Shown: piece after piece, positions 37,280-45,858 of the stretch
Numbering within the stretch: the first letter of the stretch is position 1
How the letters are laid out: each line of letters begins with the position of its first letter
Assembly (NCBI RefSeq): GCF_037203705.1
Contig: NZ_JBBCAT010000001.1
Coordinates: 965,418-1,029,417 of the forward strand
Origin: Prosthecomicrobium sp. N25
GTDB taxonomy: Bacteria > Pseudomonadota > Alphaproteobacteria > Rhizobiales > Ancalomicrobiaceae
DNA: 64,000 bases
Direction: 5' to 3'
Notes under the pieces: model-generated
The model's input: the letters and a program-made list of their open reading frames with translations, nothing else
What the model was told of the DNA's origin: nothing
Database searches by the model: none
Translations under genes and position numbers: made by a program

Positions 37280-38578
37280 ATGGGAATGTGCAGCATGAAG
37301 ACAAAGACGGCGCTGATCACGCGTCTCAGTACGCAGAACGCCGGGAACGAGGCTCTGTCGACCGAGCTCATCAGGATGTTCCGGCAGAAGCCGGACCTCG
37401 AGACGCGGGTGCTCGACCGCTATCCGCGCAAGCTGGAGACGAGGTCCTTTGCGGAATTCGGTCCGGACCTCTCCGAAGCCGTCCCGACCTTCGAGCGCCT
37501 GACCGAGGCCGAACTCCCCCGGGAGCGGCCCGTGTCGAACCCGAGCCTCGCGCCGCTGGCCGACGAGAGTCTGGTCGCCCTGGATACAAGCGGCAAGGAA
37601 CTGCCGGGCTGGGTGCGAAGCGTGAAGCGCCGCATCGGCGTGCGCCGCAACCTCGCCGCCCTCGGCCTGATCGGGCGCGAGGAGGCCAATACGACCCTCG
37701 ATACCCTGAACTGGGCCGACCTGGTCATCTGGAATCCCGCCGGCGAATTCCACCCCACCGGCGACCCGGACCAGAATCTCAGGATCCTGATGCTGATGCG
37801 GGCCGCCCAGCGGGCCGGCAAGCGCACCGCGATCATCAACCACAGCCTCGAGATCGAGGAACCACGCCTGCGCGCCGTCGTGTCCCACGTCTATCGGCAC
37901 TGCGACTTCCTGGCCGTCCGCGAGGAGCCGTCCGCCGATGCCGTGCGCGCCCTGGGCGTGACGCCGAACAGGATCCAGGTCGTACCGGACATCGTCTTCC
38001 GCGTCTCGCGCGAGCCCGGCCCGCTGCCCGCCGGGGCCATCGTTCCCGAGGGTGCCATCGGCTTCTCGATCAACGGTCTGGAGGCGGAATCCGGCCTCGA
38101 CGAGTGGGACGCGCTGTTCTCGGCGTTGAAGGCCACGGGTAGGCCCTTCGTCTTCGTGTCGAACGCCGCCAACCACGATCTCGCCTTCGCCGAGCGCATG
38201 GCCCTGCGCTACGATGGCAAGGTGGTCGGCTGGCAGCCCAAATATCGCGACCTCCAGTCCATCATGTCCCGCCTCGCCGTCCTGGTGAGCAGCCGCCTGC
38301 ACTCCAGCATCCTGGCCATGAGCGCCGGCACCCCGGTGGTCACCGTGGAACCCTCCGTCCACAAGCTGACCGGGATCATGCAGGAGATCCGCTATCCTCT
38401 CGCGACGAGACGATCGACCGATCCGGGTTGGTCGGAGCGCGTGGTCGCCGACGTGTCGCAGATCCTCGCCGACCGCCCCCGCTATGCCGCATTGTGCGCA
38501 GCCATCGTGGACGAGCAGGCCAGGCGGATCGACGACCTCTACGACAAAGCCTTGCAGGCCATGATGCAGCCCTGCTGA
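37280..38578 (+). CDS. Polysaccharide pyruvyl transferase family protein
   Basis: The protein is 432 residues. The N-terminal TQNAGNEALS matches the N-x-GN motif of the family. Further markers are the central NPAGEFHPTG and YRHCDFLAVREEPSADAVRALGV, and late in the protein SRLHSSILAMSAGTPVV. Such enzymes add pyruvate ketals from phosphoenolpyruvate to EPS sugars, or in some branches act as pseudo-glycosyltransferases. ATGs at 37280 and 37295 are both possible starts. It is divergent from the flippase. Confidence 0.82.
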   Translation: MGMCSMKTKTALITRLSTQNAGNEALSTELIRMFRQKPDLETRVLDRYPRKLETRSFAEFGPDLSEAVPTFERLTEAELPRERPVSNPSLAPLADESLVALDTSGKELPGWVRSVKRRIGVRRNLAALGLIGREEANTTLDTLNWADLVIWNPAGEFHPTGDPDQNLRILMLMRAAQRAGKRTAIINHSLEIEEPRLRAVVSHVYRHCDFLAVREEPSADAVRALGVTPNRIQVVPDIVFRVSREPGPLPAGAIVPEGAIGFSINGLEAESGLDEWDALFSALKATGRPFVFVSNAANHDLAFAERMALRYDGKVVGWQPKYRDLQSIMSRLAVLVSSRLHSSILAMSAGTPVVTVEPSVHKLTGIMQEIRYPLATRRSTDPGWSERVVADVSQILADRPRYAALCAAIVDEQARRIDDLYDKALQAMMQPC

Positions 38579-39250
38579 CGGGCTCCTGCTCCCTTGCCGC
38601 CCCGACCGCGCGCCGGGCCGAGGCGAGGCCCGGCGGGTCGCAGGCAGCCGCGGCATTGCCTTCTCGCCTTCACAGTCTCGCCGCCTCCGCCTGCGATGAC
38701 CGTCTGCCACGGCGGGAATCGCCGGAAAGGTTGACGTTTCCTGAAGGCTTCCGAGGGCCCGTCGTCTCGGTCGCCCCACCGGAGAATGCGCATGGATCAC
38801 GAAGGCGAGAACTGGGCGTCGCTGCGAAAGACTTCACGACAGACCCGCAGGCCGAGGCTGATCTGTCCCGTATCTCACAGATCTCGCAAGATCGACTTCG
38901 GCTCCACCAGTCTCGGCCAACATGACCAGGGCCTGACCTTGGCGCTCATCTTGGCGAAGTCCTGCCCGGAGAATGCAAGCGCTGCGTGAAGTCCCCCGCG
39001 GCTCACGCGATCCCGACCACTCGACTAAAACCTCCGGGAAGCCGTTCGGGTCCCCATAACCATATGCCAACCCCATGAGTTTCAAGGCCAAATTGGTCAC
39101 CGGCCCTTAAGGCGCCCGACCCCAGCATCGGTCCCGGAAAGCGCGAGAGGACATGTCCTTCGTCCTGCCCGGCGGCCCGCGGGGGATCCTCGACCTCCGC
39201 CGTCCGGCGCGAAGGCTCCGACGCCAAGGTCTGGTTGAAAGGTGAATGCG
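38579..39250. other. 672-nt stretch without a recognisable gene
   Basis: The short open frames here have no credible start site or family signature. The middle part (about 38800-39100) is less G+C-rich and could be a decayed gene or a long regulatory leader. It separates the pyruvyl transferase from the GH16-exosortase group and should hold the latter's promoter. Confidence 0.45.
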
Positions 39251-41749
39251 ATGGTGGATACCCCGATCGATCCCCGGGTGACGCGAAGGGGCCTGCTCGG
39301 CGGCGCGGCCTGCCTGTTCATGGCAGGTCCGGCTTCCGCCCTCCCGTCGGGCTTGCAGAAGCTCGGCCGGGCCACGACCTCGACGGGCTCGCTGGCCTTC
39401 GTCAACGGCCGGCCGATCGCCCTGACCGATCCGGCCGGCACGCTGATCGGAGAGATCAGCGGCCTGTCGTCCACCTCCGGCGCAACCTTGGTCAGCCGCA
39501 GCCAGACCTACGAGGTCGGCGTCTCGGGCACCGGCGCGAACCTGAACCTGGGGCCCTCCCTGTTCCGGGAGCCCGGCCGATACCTGACCCGTCTGCATCG
39601 CAGCCTCACCGACACCACCCAGCCTGTCGTCGCCCAGACTCTCGTCCTCCGGCAGGGCATGTCGCCCGGCATGCCCTGGAGTCCCTACGTGAACGACCAT
39701 CTGGTCGTGAACGGCTGGCACCAGGAGGACCTCGGCATCGGCCCCGTCTCCCAGTGGAAGGCGCGCGGCTGCCGGGCGGCGCTCGCCGCCCAGGCGGACC
39801 CGACCCTGCAGCCCGTCCGCACCGCCGACGGCAGGGGAGTCGAGTTCCCGGCCCGCGCCCCGAACCACCTCGTGTGGCCCAACGACGCGATGCGCCATCT
39901 GCTCGTCAGGGCCCACCTGACGATCCTGCGCATCGACCCGACGGCCGGCGCGGAGACCTTCGTGGTCGTGCCGCACGGCTACACGGGCAGCGCCAACAAC
40001 CGCTGCGGCGCCGTCATCTACAACCCGACCCTGGGCAAGCTGCAGGTCCAGTGGAACGACTACACGGGCTATAATAGCCTTGTCGCGCCGACCAACGTGA
40101 CGCCGAACAAGGAGACCTGGGCCTTCGTCCTGGGCTTCCGGGTGGACGGCAACTACTGCCTGAAGATCAACGGCGGCCCGATCATCCGCACCGGCAAGTA
40201 CCACAATCCGGTCTACAACAACGGCTCGACCTCGACCTTCGGCTGCACGATCCACCGCCAGAACGTGGCCTTCGCGATCGACGCCCACCTCGACCTGCAA
40301 GGCGAACTTACCGATGCGGTCGTCGCCAAGCTGGAGTGGTGGGCCGCCCAGCGCGCCGGTATCGCGCTGCCGAGCGGCCATCGCTACGCCAATGCGGCCG
40401 CGGTGGTGGACGCCGACGACTTCCCCGTCTCCGAGGACAAGTTCGACAAGGGGGCTTGGGACCTCTACATCGCGGATTCGAAGAACACCGCCGTGACGGC
40501 CTCGAACCGGGGCAAGCCGGTTCCCTCGACGGTCGAGGGCGCCTTCAGCGAGCTCGTCTTCAACGACGACTTCCGGCGGGACAGCGTCGTCGACGGCCAC
40601 AAGTCGGCGCCGGGCATCTGGTACAGCCAGGGCGGGCTCGCCCACAACACCGTCGGGGTGAACGCCGTGCTCGGGCACGCCTCCGACACGATCGACTGCT
40701 ACCCCCACGATCCGGCCACCGGCACCCTATCGATCCGCCTCCAGTATGCGGGCGGCGCGTGGCGGACCGGTGCCATCAGCACCGTCAACCTGGCCAACCA
40801 GGGCATCACCTTCCAGGGCCCGATGGCCCGCGAGATCCGCTTCCGCTTCAAGATCCCCACCGGCCCCGTGGCGCGCGGCTATTTCCCGGCGCCGCTCTGG
40901 TCCTACGGCGTCAACCGGTCGAAGCTCTTCACCGGCATGGCCTGGGAATTCGACGACCTGGAGCTCGACGGCCGTGATCCGACCTACGTGAACGCGGGCT
41001 CCTCCCATTCGCACGAGGGCCTCATCGCGGGCTGGATGGGCCGGCGGACCCCCGACGAGGACAAGGACCGCGTCAAGCAGCTCGGGGCCCCGATGAACGG
41101 GCTGAACGGCTTCCCGAAGATCAACTTCTACGACGGCCAGTGGCACGTCCTGAAGACGATCGTGGACGACGAATTCACCTACATCGTGGTCGACGGGGTC
41201 GAGCTCAATCGGGTCCGCACGCCCCTGGAGCTCTTCCGTCGCATCCACCTCATCTCCAACTTCGCCATGGTCCTGTCCTATGGCGAACCCTCGCGCACCG
41301 CCCTGCACGACATGGAGATCGACTATGTCCGGGTCTGGAAGAAGACCCGCGACGTCGCCACCGTGGTGGCCCCCTTCTCGGCCCGTCCGCAGATCCTGGG
41401 CACCCCCGCGGTCGGCTCGACCTTGACGGTCGACGCGAAGCTCCCGGGCGTGACGACGGTCCGATACGAGTACTACCACGACGACGGCTACCCGCTGGCG
41501 ACCGCCTCCGGCCCGACCTACGTGGTGCAATCCACCGACGCAGGGAAGCGCATCCGCGCCAAGGTGATCGCCATGTCGGCGACCGACCAGCCCGAGGCCT
41601 GGACCGAGTTCACCGCCGCGGTCCCGGGCGGCTCGCCCTCGGTGATCCCGTCGCCGATCTCCGGCAGCGGCTCCACCACGAGCGGCACCACCACCGGGAC
41701 CGGAACGACCTCGACGGGCGGGTCCACATCGAAGAGGCCGAAGCGGTGA
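39251..41749 (+). CDS. Tat-exported LamG / GH16-like multidomain protein
   Basis: The protein is 832 residues; the ATG at 39251 follows AAAGGTG. A twin-arginine signal (TRRGLLGGAACLFMAGPASA) opens it. Residues of about 190-380 form a LamG-like domain ending AKLEWWAAQRAGIALPSGHRY. Residues of about 430-700 resemble glycoside hydrolase family 16, with the catalytic E-x-D-x-x-E preserved as EFDDLE (E566, D568, E571) and the closing MEIDYVRVWKK. An Ig-like domain (about 715-795) and a Ser/Thr/Gly linker ending in basic residues follow. It may trim or bind the EPS. It directly precedes the exosortase. Confidence 0.8.
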   Translation: MVDTPIDPRVTRRGLLGGAACLFMAGPASALPSGLQKLGRATTSTGSLAFVNGRPIALTDPAGTLIGEISGLSSTSGATLVSRSQTYEVGVSGTGANLNLGPSLFREPGRYLTRLHRSLTDTTQPVVAQTLVLRQGMSPGMPWSPYVNDHLVVNGWHQEDLGIGPVSQWKARGCRAALAAQADPTLQPVRTADGRGVEFPARAPNHLVWPNDAMRHLLVRAHLTILRIDPTAGAETFVVVPHGYTGSANNRCGAVIYNPTLGKLQVQWNDYTGYNSLVAPTNVTPNKETWAFVLGFRVDGNYCLKINGGPIIRTGKYHNPVYNNGSTSTFGCTIHRQNVAFAIDAHLDLQGELTDAVVAKLEWWAAQRAGIALPSGHRYANAAAVVDADDFPVSEDKFDKGAWDLYIADSKNTAVTASNRGKPVPSTVEGAFSELVFNDDFRRDSVVDGHKSAPGIWYSQGGLAHNTVGVNAVLGHASDTIDCYPHDPATGTLSIRLQYAGGAWRTGAISTVNLANQGITFQGPMAREIRFRFKIPTGPVARGYFPAPLWSYGVNRSKLFTGMAWEFDDLELDGRDPTYVNAGSSHSHEGLIAGWMGRRTPDEDKDRVKQLGAPMNGLNGFPKINFYDGQWHVLKTIVDDEFTYIVVDGVELNRVRTPLELFRRIHLISNFAMVLSYGEPSRTALHDMEIDYVRVWKKTRDVATVVAPFSARPQILGTPAVGSTLTVDAKLPGVTTVRYEYYHDDGYPLATASGPTYVVQSTDAGKRIRAKVIAMSATDQPEAWTEFTAAVPGGSPSVIPSPISGSGSTTSGTTTGTGTTSTGGSTSKRPKR

Positions 41750-41884
41750 CGGCTCTCGGAACCGGACGTCCGAAGCGGCGCCCGGTTCCGGACAAGATTG
41801 CGATGGAGAACACCCCCGGATCCTGTACAAGGCTCGGCGGGCGAGGCCGGGTCGCGGGGCAGGGGCGGATCACCGAGGGTGGGC

Positions 41885-42727
41885 ATGGCTGACGTAGCGA
41901 CCGATCTCCGGCCCACGGCGGCCTATCGCCCGGCGGGCAGCGCCGTCGACTTCGGCAGCCTCCTGGTGCCCTTCGTGCTGATCGGCTTCGCCAACGGCGA
42001 CTACGCCAAGGTCGCCGCGTCCCTCGATACGCTGGGCCTCCTCGAATCCCTCTACGCCACGTTCCAGATCAGCATCGTGGTCTGGGTCGGCATGTGGCAG
42101 GTGCTCGATCTCCTGAGCCAGTCCACGCTCGGGCCGACCACCCGGCGCGATGGCGCCGTCCTGGCCCTGGTGGGTTTTCTGTTCCTGTGGCCGATCTCCA
42201 GCCTCGCCTGGGCCGGCCTCGCCCTCCTCGCGGTCTACCTGCTCCTGGTCCGGGCCACCGACGATGTCGGCCGGCGGGCCGCCTGGGTGATCCTCGCCCT
42301 CTCGGTCACGAGCCAGTGGGCGCCGATGGTCTTCAAGTTCCTGACCGACTGGATCCTGCTCGTCGACACCGTCCTGGTCGCCACCGTCAGCGGCAGCGAC
42401 TATTCGGGCAACCTCGTCTTCGCCCGCGACGGCAAGACCGTCCTGAACGTGCTCGCCGGCTGCTCCTCCTTCGCCAACCTGTCCCTGGCCTTCCTGGGCT
42501 GGATCATGGCGCGCGCCCATTACGGCACCCGCGGCCTCGCCAGGTCCGTCCTGTTCCTCGCCCTGTCGGGGACGCTCGTCGTCGCCATCAACACGATCCG
42601 GATCGGGATCATCGCGCTCCGGCCCGACCTCTACGACCTGGCGCACGGCTCGGTCGGCGCGAACATCGCGAGCCTGCTGACCACCGCCTCGATCGCCGCC
42701 GTGTCCCTCTACGGGGCGCGCCGATGA
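41885..42727 (+). CDS. Exosortase/archaeosortase family transpeptidase
   Basis: The protein is 280 residues with about eight TM segments. The exosortase triad is visible and in order: Cys193 in LAGCSSFANL, Arg239 in INTIRIGII and His254 in AHGSVGAN. The glycine usual after the Cys-Ser pair is a serine here. Exosortases cleave PEP-CTERM-type tails and are typically linked to EPS loci. A candidate substrate is encoded at 30550. The start chosen gives MADVATDL; a GTG two codons upstream is possible. The next gene overlaps by 4 nt. Confidence 0.82.
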   Translation: MADVATDLRPTAAYRPAGSAVDFGSLLVPFVLIGFANGDYAKVAASLDTLGLLESLYATFQISIVVWVGMWQVLDLLSQSTLGPTTRRDGAVLALVGFLFLWPISSLAWAGLALLAVYLLLVRATDDVGRRAAWVILALSVTSQWAPMVFKFLTDWILLVDTVLVATVSGSDYSGNLVFARDGKTVLNVLAGCSSFANLSLAFLGWIMARAHYGTRGLARSVLFLALSGTLVVAINTIRIGIIALRPDLYDLAHGSVGANIASLLTTASIAAVSLYGARR

Positions 42728-43212
42728 CGCTCACGCGGCCGCTCACGATGGCGTTCCTGGCCTTCGCCCTCCTCACCATCGGCCTGAAAGTCGCTTTCGA
42801 GAACCGGGTCGGCTACGCCCGCCTCAACCCGACCTTCCTGGCCGAGGCCGAAGCCGCGCTGCGCGGGCAGGGCTTCGAGATCCTGCGCAAGCCCGGCAAC
42901 CTCGTCGTCGGCGGGGTCAAGGATGCCTGCCTGCTCTGGGTCGGGCCGGCCCGTCCGGAAGGCGGCGACGACGACTACCTGACCCTGACCTTGGGCAGCC
43001 TCGGCCGGATCGGCTACTGGTACCGCGGCACGGTCGCGGAGGAGCGGCCCGTCATCGGCCCGCTGCTGGACCGCTACAAGGCCCGCTTCCTCTCCGCCTT
43101 CGGCTCCACCATCGTGGCCCCGCCACTCTATTTCGTCGCCTACGCGAAGGAGTGCGCGCCCGAGACCGTCTCCGGCCTCGGCCTCCGCCGCGAGCCTGAA
43201 GCGGTCGACTAG
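42724..43212 (+). CDS. Small anchored protein coupled to the exosortase, unknown function
   Basis: The protein is 162 residues, starting in an ATGA overlap with the exosortase gene. One hydrophobic N-terminal segment (MAFLAFALLTIGLKVAF) suggests a signal anchor with a periplasmic remainder. I recognise no family. The position is that of EpsI-type companions of exosortases, and the size is near, but the EpsI sequence pattern is not evident. Two cysteines (DACLLW and AKECAPE) could form a disulfide. It is probably an exosortase partner. Confidence 0.75.
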   Translation: MTLTRPLTMAFLAFALLTIGLKVAFENRVGYARLNPTFLAEAEAALRGQGFEILRKPGNLVVGGVKDACLLWVGPARPEGGDDDYLTLTLGSLGRIGYWYRGTVAEERPVIGPLLDRYKARFLSAFGSTIVAPPLYFVAYAKECAPETVSGLGLRREPEAVD

Positions 43213-43213
43213 A

Positions 43214-43235
43214 GTCCGGATTTGGAAGGCCGGAC
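43214..43235 (+). terminator. Possible terminator of the exosortase operon
   Basis: GTCCGG (43214-43219) and CCGGAC (43230-43235) form a 6-bp stem with a 10-nt loop right after the stop. There is no strong U tract. Confidence 0.33.
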
Positions 43236-43377
43236 ATCTCGCCTGGACAGACCGCGTGTAAAGACCGGTCAATCGCGCTCCGGTGACGGAAATGTGAGGC
43301 CCGGTTGTCGTTGAGTTTTGCAGGACGCGTCTGGTATCAAAGATCCTTGCGGGTTCTTTCCAGCGCGGATCGAGTTC

Positions 43378-43926
43378 ATGAATCCCATTGACGTCGCCAT
43401 AGGCTTCTGGGTCGACTACATCATGGCTCCCGATCCCGCAAAGGCAGCCGCCTGGAGCCGCCTCGTATACTTCCTGGCCGAAAACCCTGCCGCTTTTGAG
43501 GGCCTGTGCGGGGCGGGGTCTGTCCTTAACAAGGTCGCGGTCGACAACTTGCGCGCCGCGGTCCTGCGGGTCCTCGCGGCCCGGCTGGCGACCCGGCAAC
43601 TGGCGGCAGCGGGCGCCGAGGCGCTCGTCACGGAGAGCGTGTCCGCCCGCTTCCTGATCATGCGCATGGCAACCGTCTACGGGCGCGTTCCCAAGCTTCC
43701 GACGCCGCCGCAGGTCCAGTTGGCGATCGGCCTGGCGATCATCATCGGCACGACCGGGCAGGCCTTTGCCGAGGGCAACGCCCGTAAGGCGAAGGCCGAG
43801 GCGTACCAGGAGTATATCGTCGACTATTTCCTCCACGTGGTGAAGATCGGCCAGATGCACCCGCGCGCGCTGCCCCGCATCGTCCCGCCGAAGACTTTCG
43901 ACGAGTGGTACGCCGAGAACGCCTGA
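43378..43926 (+). CDS. Hypothetical protein with one membrane segment
   Basis: The protein is 182 residues from the ATG beginning MNPIDVAIGFWVDYIM; a TTG 20 codons earlier is less likely. I recognise no family. A helical N-terminal half is followed by a hydrophobic segment (VQLAIGLAIIIGTTGQAFA near residues 115-135) and a polar tail ending FDEWYAENA. It stands alone between the exosortase group and the rhamnose operon, with 165 nt and 210 nt of non-coding DNA on either side. Confidence 0.6.
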   Translation: MNPIDVAIGFWVDYIMAPDPAKAAAWSRLVYFLAENPAAFEGLCGAGSVLNKVAVDNLRAAVLRVLAARLATRQLAAAGAEALVTESVSARFLIMRMATVYGRVPKLPTPPQVQLAIGLAIIIGTTGQAFAEGNARKAKAEAYQEYIVDYFLHVVKIGQMHPRALPRIVPPKTFDEWYAENA

Positions 43927-44136
43927 AGCGCCGTTGCGCTGACCGGTGCGCCGTGGCCGCTTCCGCGCGAGCCGTCGCCCGAGCCCCATCCGCCCACCAT
44001 GGTCCGACCTTTCGATCCCTGATGGCCCGGCTCGTCCCGGCGATCCGCCCCCGCGACGACCGACCGCCCTCCCTGTAGGCCCGGGCCTGGCAGACATCGA
44101 GACCGTCAAGAGGGTCGAAGCCTCGCGGGCATGGCT

Positions 44137-45528
44137 TCAGTCCTCCACCCCCATCGCCCGCCGCCAGCGGCGCGCATAGGCTGCCAGACCCGGGAGCGGC
44201 AAGCGTGGCGCCGGCCGGTCGGGCGGCGCGGCCGGGCGGGCCGGTTCGGACCAACGGGCGAGCAGCGAGGCCCCGAAGGCGGTGCCGGCCGTGGTGGTGG
44301 CCGCCGTTATGCGCGCCTCGGGCAGCAGGCCCTGCAGCACGGCCAGGAAGGCGTCGTTGCCCGCGAAGGTGCCTTCGACGATCACCGGCCCGGTATCGGC
44401 GCCGAGCCGCTCCAGGCTGTCGGCGCTTTCGAGCGCCAGCGTCAGGCTCGCCAGAGCCGCGCGCCCGGCCGGAGTGGCGGGCGGCTCGCCCTCGAGGCGG
44501 CCCTGCCGGCCCGCGAAGGCGCCGCCCTCCTCGACGAAGGGCGGCAGCGCCAGCGTGCCCGTCGCGATCACGCCCGCCACGTCCGCGGGCCCGGCGGGCG
44601 GGGCGCCCGGTCCGGCGATCGCGGCATATTCCCGGCCGCCCATGAACCGCGCGCAGGGGACGGGGACGCCGCGCGCGTCGACGTTCGACAACATGTCGGC
44701 CGACGGGTCCAGCCGTCCCGGATCGCCCCCGACCGCCATGGGGATGACCCAGGTCCCCGTCGACAGGATCGCGAAGGGGGCCCGGCGGGCGAGCAGGTGC
44801 GGCACCAGCGAGGCGTTCGAATCGTGGATGCCGCACAGGACCGCGGTCTCCGGCGACAGGCCCGTCTCCGCCGCGACCTCCGGCCGGATCCGCCCGAGCA
44901 CGTCGTAGGGCGCCCGGACCGGCGGGAAGAGCGCGCGGATCCCGAGCGCGTCCGTGAGCCGCGACAGGCGGCCGTTCGCCGGCTCCCACAGGTCCGCGTG
45001 GCAGGCGAGCGACGTGACCTCCGAGGCGAGCACGCCGGAAAGACGCCAGGCGAAATACTGCGGGTAGGTCAGGATCGCATCGGCCCGCCCGAAGGCCTCC
45101 GGGAACCGCCATTTCTGGTAGGCGAGCTGGCGCCCGACGGTCAGCCCGTGGGCCGCCGGCGGCGAGAAGGTCTCGGCGAAGGGCGGCCGGATCGGCGCGT
45201 AGTCCGCCTCGATCGCGTCCGGCCCGTCGAACTCGTAGTCGATCACCGGCAACGCGAGCCCGTCGCCGCCCCGTCTCGTGTCGACGACCGCCGCCGCTGC
45301 CCCGTGCGTGGTGACCACGACGGCGTCGACCGGCAGCCGCGCGGCCGCCTTCAGCCGGTCGACGGCGAAGCGCCAGACCGCGTCCGCGTCGGCATGCGGG
45401 TAGGGCGGCCCCGGCAGCACCCGGTTGGGCATCGAGGCCTCCGCCTCGACGGCGCCGCCAGCCGAGAAGACCATCAGCTTGACGTTGGTCTTGCCCACGT
45501 CGAGCACCGCGACGGATCGGACGGTCAT
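44137..45528 (-). CDS. rhaK: L-rhamnulose kinase-type FGGY carbohydrate kinase (RhaK)
   Basis: The protein is 463 residues. The N-terminal phosphate motif is AVLDVGKTNVKL and the second domain has AILSTGTWVIPM. VIVEGTFAGNDAFLAVLQGLLP and TTTAGTAFGASLLA fit the adenosine region of FGGY kinases. In rhizobia RhaK phosphorylates rhamnose or rhamnulose during uptake-linked catabolism. It is the last gene of rhaRSTPQUK, 10 nt after rhaU. A 6-bp hairpin (44117-44138) overlaps its stop and may terminate transcription. Confidence 0.9.
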   Translation of the reverse strand: MTVRSVAVLDVGKTNVKLMVFSAGGAVEAEASMPNRVLPGPPYPHADADAVWRFAVDRLKAAARLPVDAVVVTTHGAAAAVVDTRRGGDGLALPVIDYEFDGPDAIEADYAPIRPPFAETFSPPAAHGLTVGRQLAYQKWRFPEAFGRADAILTYPQYFAWRLSGVLASEVTSLACHADLWEPANGRLSRLTDALGIRALFPPVRAPYDVLGRIRPEVAAETGLSPETAVLCGIHDSNASLVPHLLARRAPFAILSTGTWVIPMAVGGDPGRLDPSADMLSNVDARGVPVPCARFMGGREYAAIAGPGAPPAGPADVAGVIATGTLALPPFVEEGGAFAGRQGRLEGEPPATPAGRAALASLTLALESADSLERLGADTGPVIVEGTFAGNDAFLAVLQGLLPEARITAATTTAGTAFGASLLARWSEPARPAAPPDRPAPRLPLPGLAAYARRWRRAMGVED

Positions 45529-45538
45529 GGGGCCCGCC

Positions 45539-45853
45539 TCACGCCAGGTGGAAGACTTCGTCGAGCGGCGCCGCCACCGGCGACCCGTCCGGGTTCGCCC
45601 GCATGATGTCCTTCATGTGGTCCCACCAGCGCCGCATGACCGGATGCGCGGGCAGCCCCGCCATGGCGTGGTCGTCGCGGCGCTCCAGGTAGCCGAACAG
45701 GATGTTCGTCTCCGCGTCGAGGTGGATCGAGTAGTTGGAGATGCCCGCGTCCTTGAGGAGGGCGGCGAGCTCCGGCCAGATCGCGTCGTGCCGGCGCTTG
45801 TATTCCTCCCGCATGCCTGGGTTCAGGAACATCTTGAAGGCGTGGCGCTGCAT
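45539..45853 (-). CDS. rhaU: L-rhamnose mutarotase
   Basis: The protein is 104 residues, the normal length for the family. Visible signatures are [17 protein letters not shown] with its catalytic histidine, [22 protein letters not shown], and the tryptophan pair in [11 protein letters not shown]. It interconverts alpha and beta anomers of L-rhamnose. It lies between the permease gene (5 nt) and the kinase gene (10 nt), the rhizobial rha order. Confidence 0.95.
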   Translation of the reverse strand: MQRHAFKMFLNPGMREEYKRRHDAIWPELAALLKDAGISNYSIHLDAETNILFGYLERRDDHAMAGLPAHPVMRRWWDHMKDIMRANPDGSPVAAPLDEVFHLA

Positions 45854-45858
45854 GGCGA

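Noticed and set aside
41640-41749. Ser/Thr/Gly-rich tail of the LamG/GH16 protein as a second sorting signal
   Set aside because: It lacks the PEP-like motif and the hydrophobic helix before the basic end, so it does not qualify as an exosortase signal.
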